DNA of 64,000 nucleotides, taken from assembly GCF_021379005.1 (NCBI RefSeq), contig NZ_CP075171.1:1240001-1304000 (forward strand), read 5' to 3'. The notes beneath the pieces were generated by a model that worked only from the letters and a program-made list of their open reading frames with translations, was not told the origin of the DNA and ran no database searches. This document shows positions 62,597 to 64,000 of this stretch, piece after piece. Position 1 is the stretch's first letter; every line of letters starts with the position of its first letter. The position numbers and the translations under genes are program-made. Source of the DNA: Leptodesmis sichuanensis A121 (lineage in GTDB: Bacteria > Cyanobacteriota > Cyanobacteriia > Leptolyngbyales > Leptolyngbyaceae).

Positions 62597-62649
62597 GGCA
62601 CAACCTCAAGCGTCCTAGGATATGCTCTATTCTAGAATTTCCTTAAGGC

Positions 62650-63123
62650 ATGAACACCAACCTTCTTCCCTGGCAACAAGCTCCGATCATTCGTCACAGT
62701 CTGCGGCTGCTACACAGCTTTCACCACTGGACTGGTAAGCCATTGTTGGCGGTGGAGGGAGAACCAGCCGCGATCGCTGAGGCTTTATTTCACGCTCCTT
62801 TTGTGGTGGTTTCCCATGGCACCGAGGCAGACCCCGTACTGAACTATGGCAACCAAATGGCTCTCAAACTGTGGGAAATGGACTGGCCCCAATTCACCCA
62901 AACGCCGTCCCGGTATACCGCAGAACCGATAGAACAGGAAGAGCGTGCCCGCCTGTTGCAACGAGCCAGGGAGCAAGGCTTGATTGATGACTATGAAGGG
63001 ATTCGTATTTCCAGCAGCGGTCGGCGGTTTCAAATCAGCCAGGTGGTGTTGTGGGATGTGCTGGATGAAGCGGGCCAGTGCTGCGGACAGGCAGCCACGT
63101 TCGATCGCTGGGCTTTTCTTTGA
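62650..63123 (+). CDS. MEKHLA domain protein
   Basis: The 157-residue protein matches the MEKHLA (PAS-like) family: IIRHSLRLLHSFHHWTGKPL, VVVSHGTEADPVLNYGNQMA, LKLWEMDWPQFTQTPSRYTA and GIRISSSGRRFQISQVVLWD. In plants this domain follows the START domain of HD-ZIP III factors. Bacterial single-domain forms are of unknown function and may bind a small ligand or flavin. The gene stands alone, divergent from a Uma2 gene. Confidence 0.9.
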   Translation: MNTNLLPWQQAPIIRHSLRLLHSFHHWTGKPLLAVEGEPAAIAEALFHAPFVVVSHGTEADPVLNYGNQMALKLWEMDWPQFTQTPSRYTAEPIEQEERARLLQRAREQGLIDDYEGIRISSSGRRFQISQVVLWDVLDEAGQCCGQAATFDRWAFL

Positions 63124-63264
63124 TCCACTCCCGGTCGCTTCAGCACGGGGAATCAGGACTCAGGCAAAGTTTGGAGGTGGCTCTAGCTTGTAAAGAGCCA
63201 GATTCCCCCTTTGGCTGGGAAGCGGTTCATACCACATTAATTGCTGTAAGGATTCAAGCTTTCA

Positions 63265-64000
63265 TTACTTCAACAGTTCCAGCAGACTTGTGTAGAGCGT
63301 GAAAAAACGAGATTCATCCAGTATCACTGTGTTGTTCCAGGTGGCAGAAACGCAGTATTGCTTGCCATCTTTCGCCTTCAACCCGGTGGTCAGATTGAGT
63401 ACGCCTGCTTCAGAGCCTCCCTTATAGGCCACCTGCTGCCAATGCTGAGGTTGGGCCACGCCGGGATTAATACTCATCAATGGCAAATCCTTTACCTGTG
63501 CCATCAGATTACAAAGCTCAGTCGTCGTAAAGAACCACTCAACATCAAGTGCAACTGGCTCTGCTGTAAATTCGTCAGCAGTAGGTAAGGGTTTTTGAAC
63601 AAGGGTTTGTAGAAGCTGACGACGAGCCGCTTCATCTCCCAGCCGGTACTGCTGCAACAGGTCAAAATTCTTCCGGCTTTTGAGAACGAAAGCCTCACGA
63701 GTACTCAGGAAAGGGCGATTGCGCAGTGTGACGGCTTCGATCGCTTCTCGTCCTACCAGATGCATCAGATGGTCGGTGGCCGTATTGTCACTTTGCGAGA
63801 TCATCAGGGCTGCCAGGGATTGAACCGTCAGCAAGGAGGCATCTGGCCAGGTTTGCAGGACACCAGAGGGTAAACTTTTCCACTGGCCTTGTAGAGATAC
63901 AACCTCTTCCCAGGAATGCTGACCGGATTGAATCTGCTGGATTAAGGTAGCAAGCACCGCAAGCTTAAAGGTGGAGCCAACGGCAAGGGGTTGATGAGCA
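63265..64000 (-). CDS. Serine hydrolase, class A beta-lactamase-like, 5' end beyond the window
   Basis: The frame is open to the last base, so the N-terminus lies outside. The visible 245 or so residues include the active-site GSTFKLAV (SxxK, near 63978-63989), the SDN motif in ISQSDNTATDHL and the KGGSEAG box that replaces KTG. This is the layout of class A beta-lactamases and related D,D-peptidase-like hydrolases. Whether it hydrolyses beta-lactams is unknown. The 3' end at 63265 is complete. Confidence 0.88.
   Translation of the reverse strand, partial: AHQPLAVGSTFKLAVLATLIQQIQSGQHSWEEVVSLQGQWKSLPSGVLQTWPDASLLTVQSLAALMISQSDNTATDHLMHLVGREAIEAVTLRNRPFLSTREAFVLKSRKNFDLLQQYRLGDEAARRQLLQTLVQKPLPTADEFTAEPVALDVEWFFTTTELCNLMAQVKDLPLMSINPGVAQPQHWQQVAYKGGSEAGVLNLTTGLKAKDGKQYCVSATWNNTVILDESRFFTLYTSLLELLK

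Overview
The window is chromosomal DNA of a cyanobacterium. The evidence is psbU, chlD, homogentisate phytyltransferase, ntcA with a perfect NtcA box, a cyanobacterial rnpB and ssrA, DUF3084, DUF3120 and PatD-type proteins, many Uma2-family nucleases, very frequent GCGATCGC (HIP1) octamers and heptamer short tandem repeats. A filamentous, Leptolyngbya/Oscillatoria-like organism is plausible, but the genus cannot be fixed from this sequence.

Bases 1-10456 are an accessory defence region. All intact genes except one small antisense gene are on the + strand. In order they are: the C-terminus of an unidentified protein, a Uma2 gene, a PAPS-reductase-like ATP pyrophosphatase (SspD/DndC type), two Uma2 genes, a DUF4007 protein (SspB type), an XRE regulator with a strong inverted-repeat operator candidate, a nuclease-helicase with an N-terminal DUF559/Vsr-like fold, a scar of broken xisH and vapC, two more Uma2 genes, and a cysteine desulfurase (SspA/DndA type). 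I read this as an Ssp-like DNA phosphorothioation locus with Uma2 genes inserted between its subunits and with the XRE/helicase pair as a candidate restriction arm. The last three genes (Uma2-Uma2-desulfurase) overlap by 4 bp each, so they are probably translationally coupled.

Bases 10500-33000 are mostly core genes: htpX, lysC, rnpB, a DUF3084-corA-unknown operon, ntcA, fabI, chrA, ssrA, a membrane metalloprotease-like gene, a quinone-oxidoreductase-like gene with ruvC, a peroxiredoxin-like gene, hpt, patD, a ProX-like lipoprotein, larE, a Uma2 gene and a proline-rich secreted protein. Bases 33192-37066 hold a second unusual locus: one protein that joins an adenylation domain, a carrier domain and a membrane acyltransferase-3 domain, followed by a separate acyltransferase-3. 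It resembles a one-chain version of DltA-DltC plus a membrane acyltransferase.

Bases 37100-64000 return to core and lineage genes: cysK-like, a dual-specificity phosphatase, lgt, a Coq4-like protein, DUF1802, a 31-residue membrane protein, a 2OG-Fe(II) oxygenase, a TMEM14 protein, nnrE/D, nadB, psbU, an FHA-cyclase, DUF3120, uppP, a TIGR03279 radical SAM protein, chlD, a decayed SLC13/glycerate-kinase chimera, glmS, hslO, a repeat-rich membrane protein, a Uma2 gene with a 21-bp minisatellite, a MEKHLA protein and the 3' part of a beta-lactamase-like gene.

Two repeat themes cross the window. First, heptamer repeats and G-rich palindromes sit in frame inside housekeeping genes (lysC, hpt, nnr, nadB, glmS twice, the desulfurase). 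Second, a dispersed intergenic repeat of about 65 bp is present in three fairly complete and three partial copies. All functions are read from sequence motifs; no database search was run.
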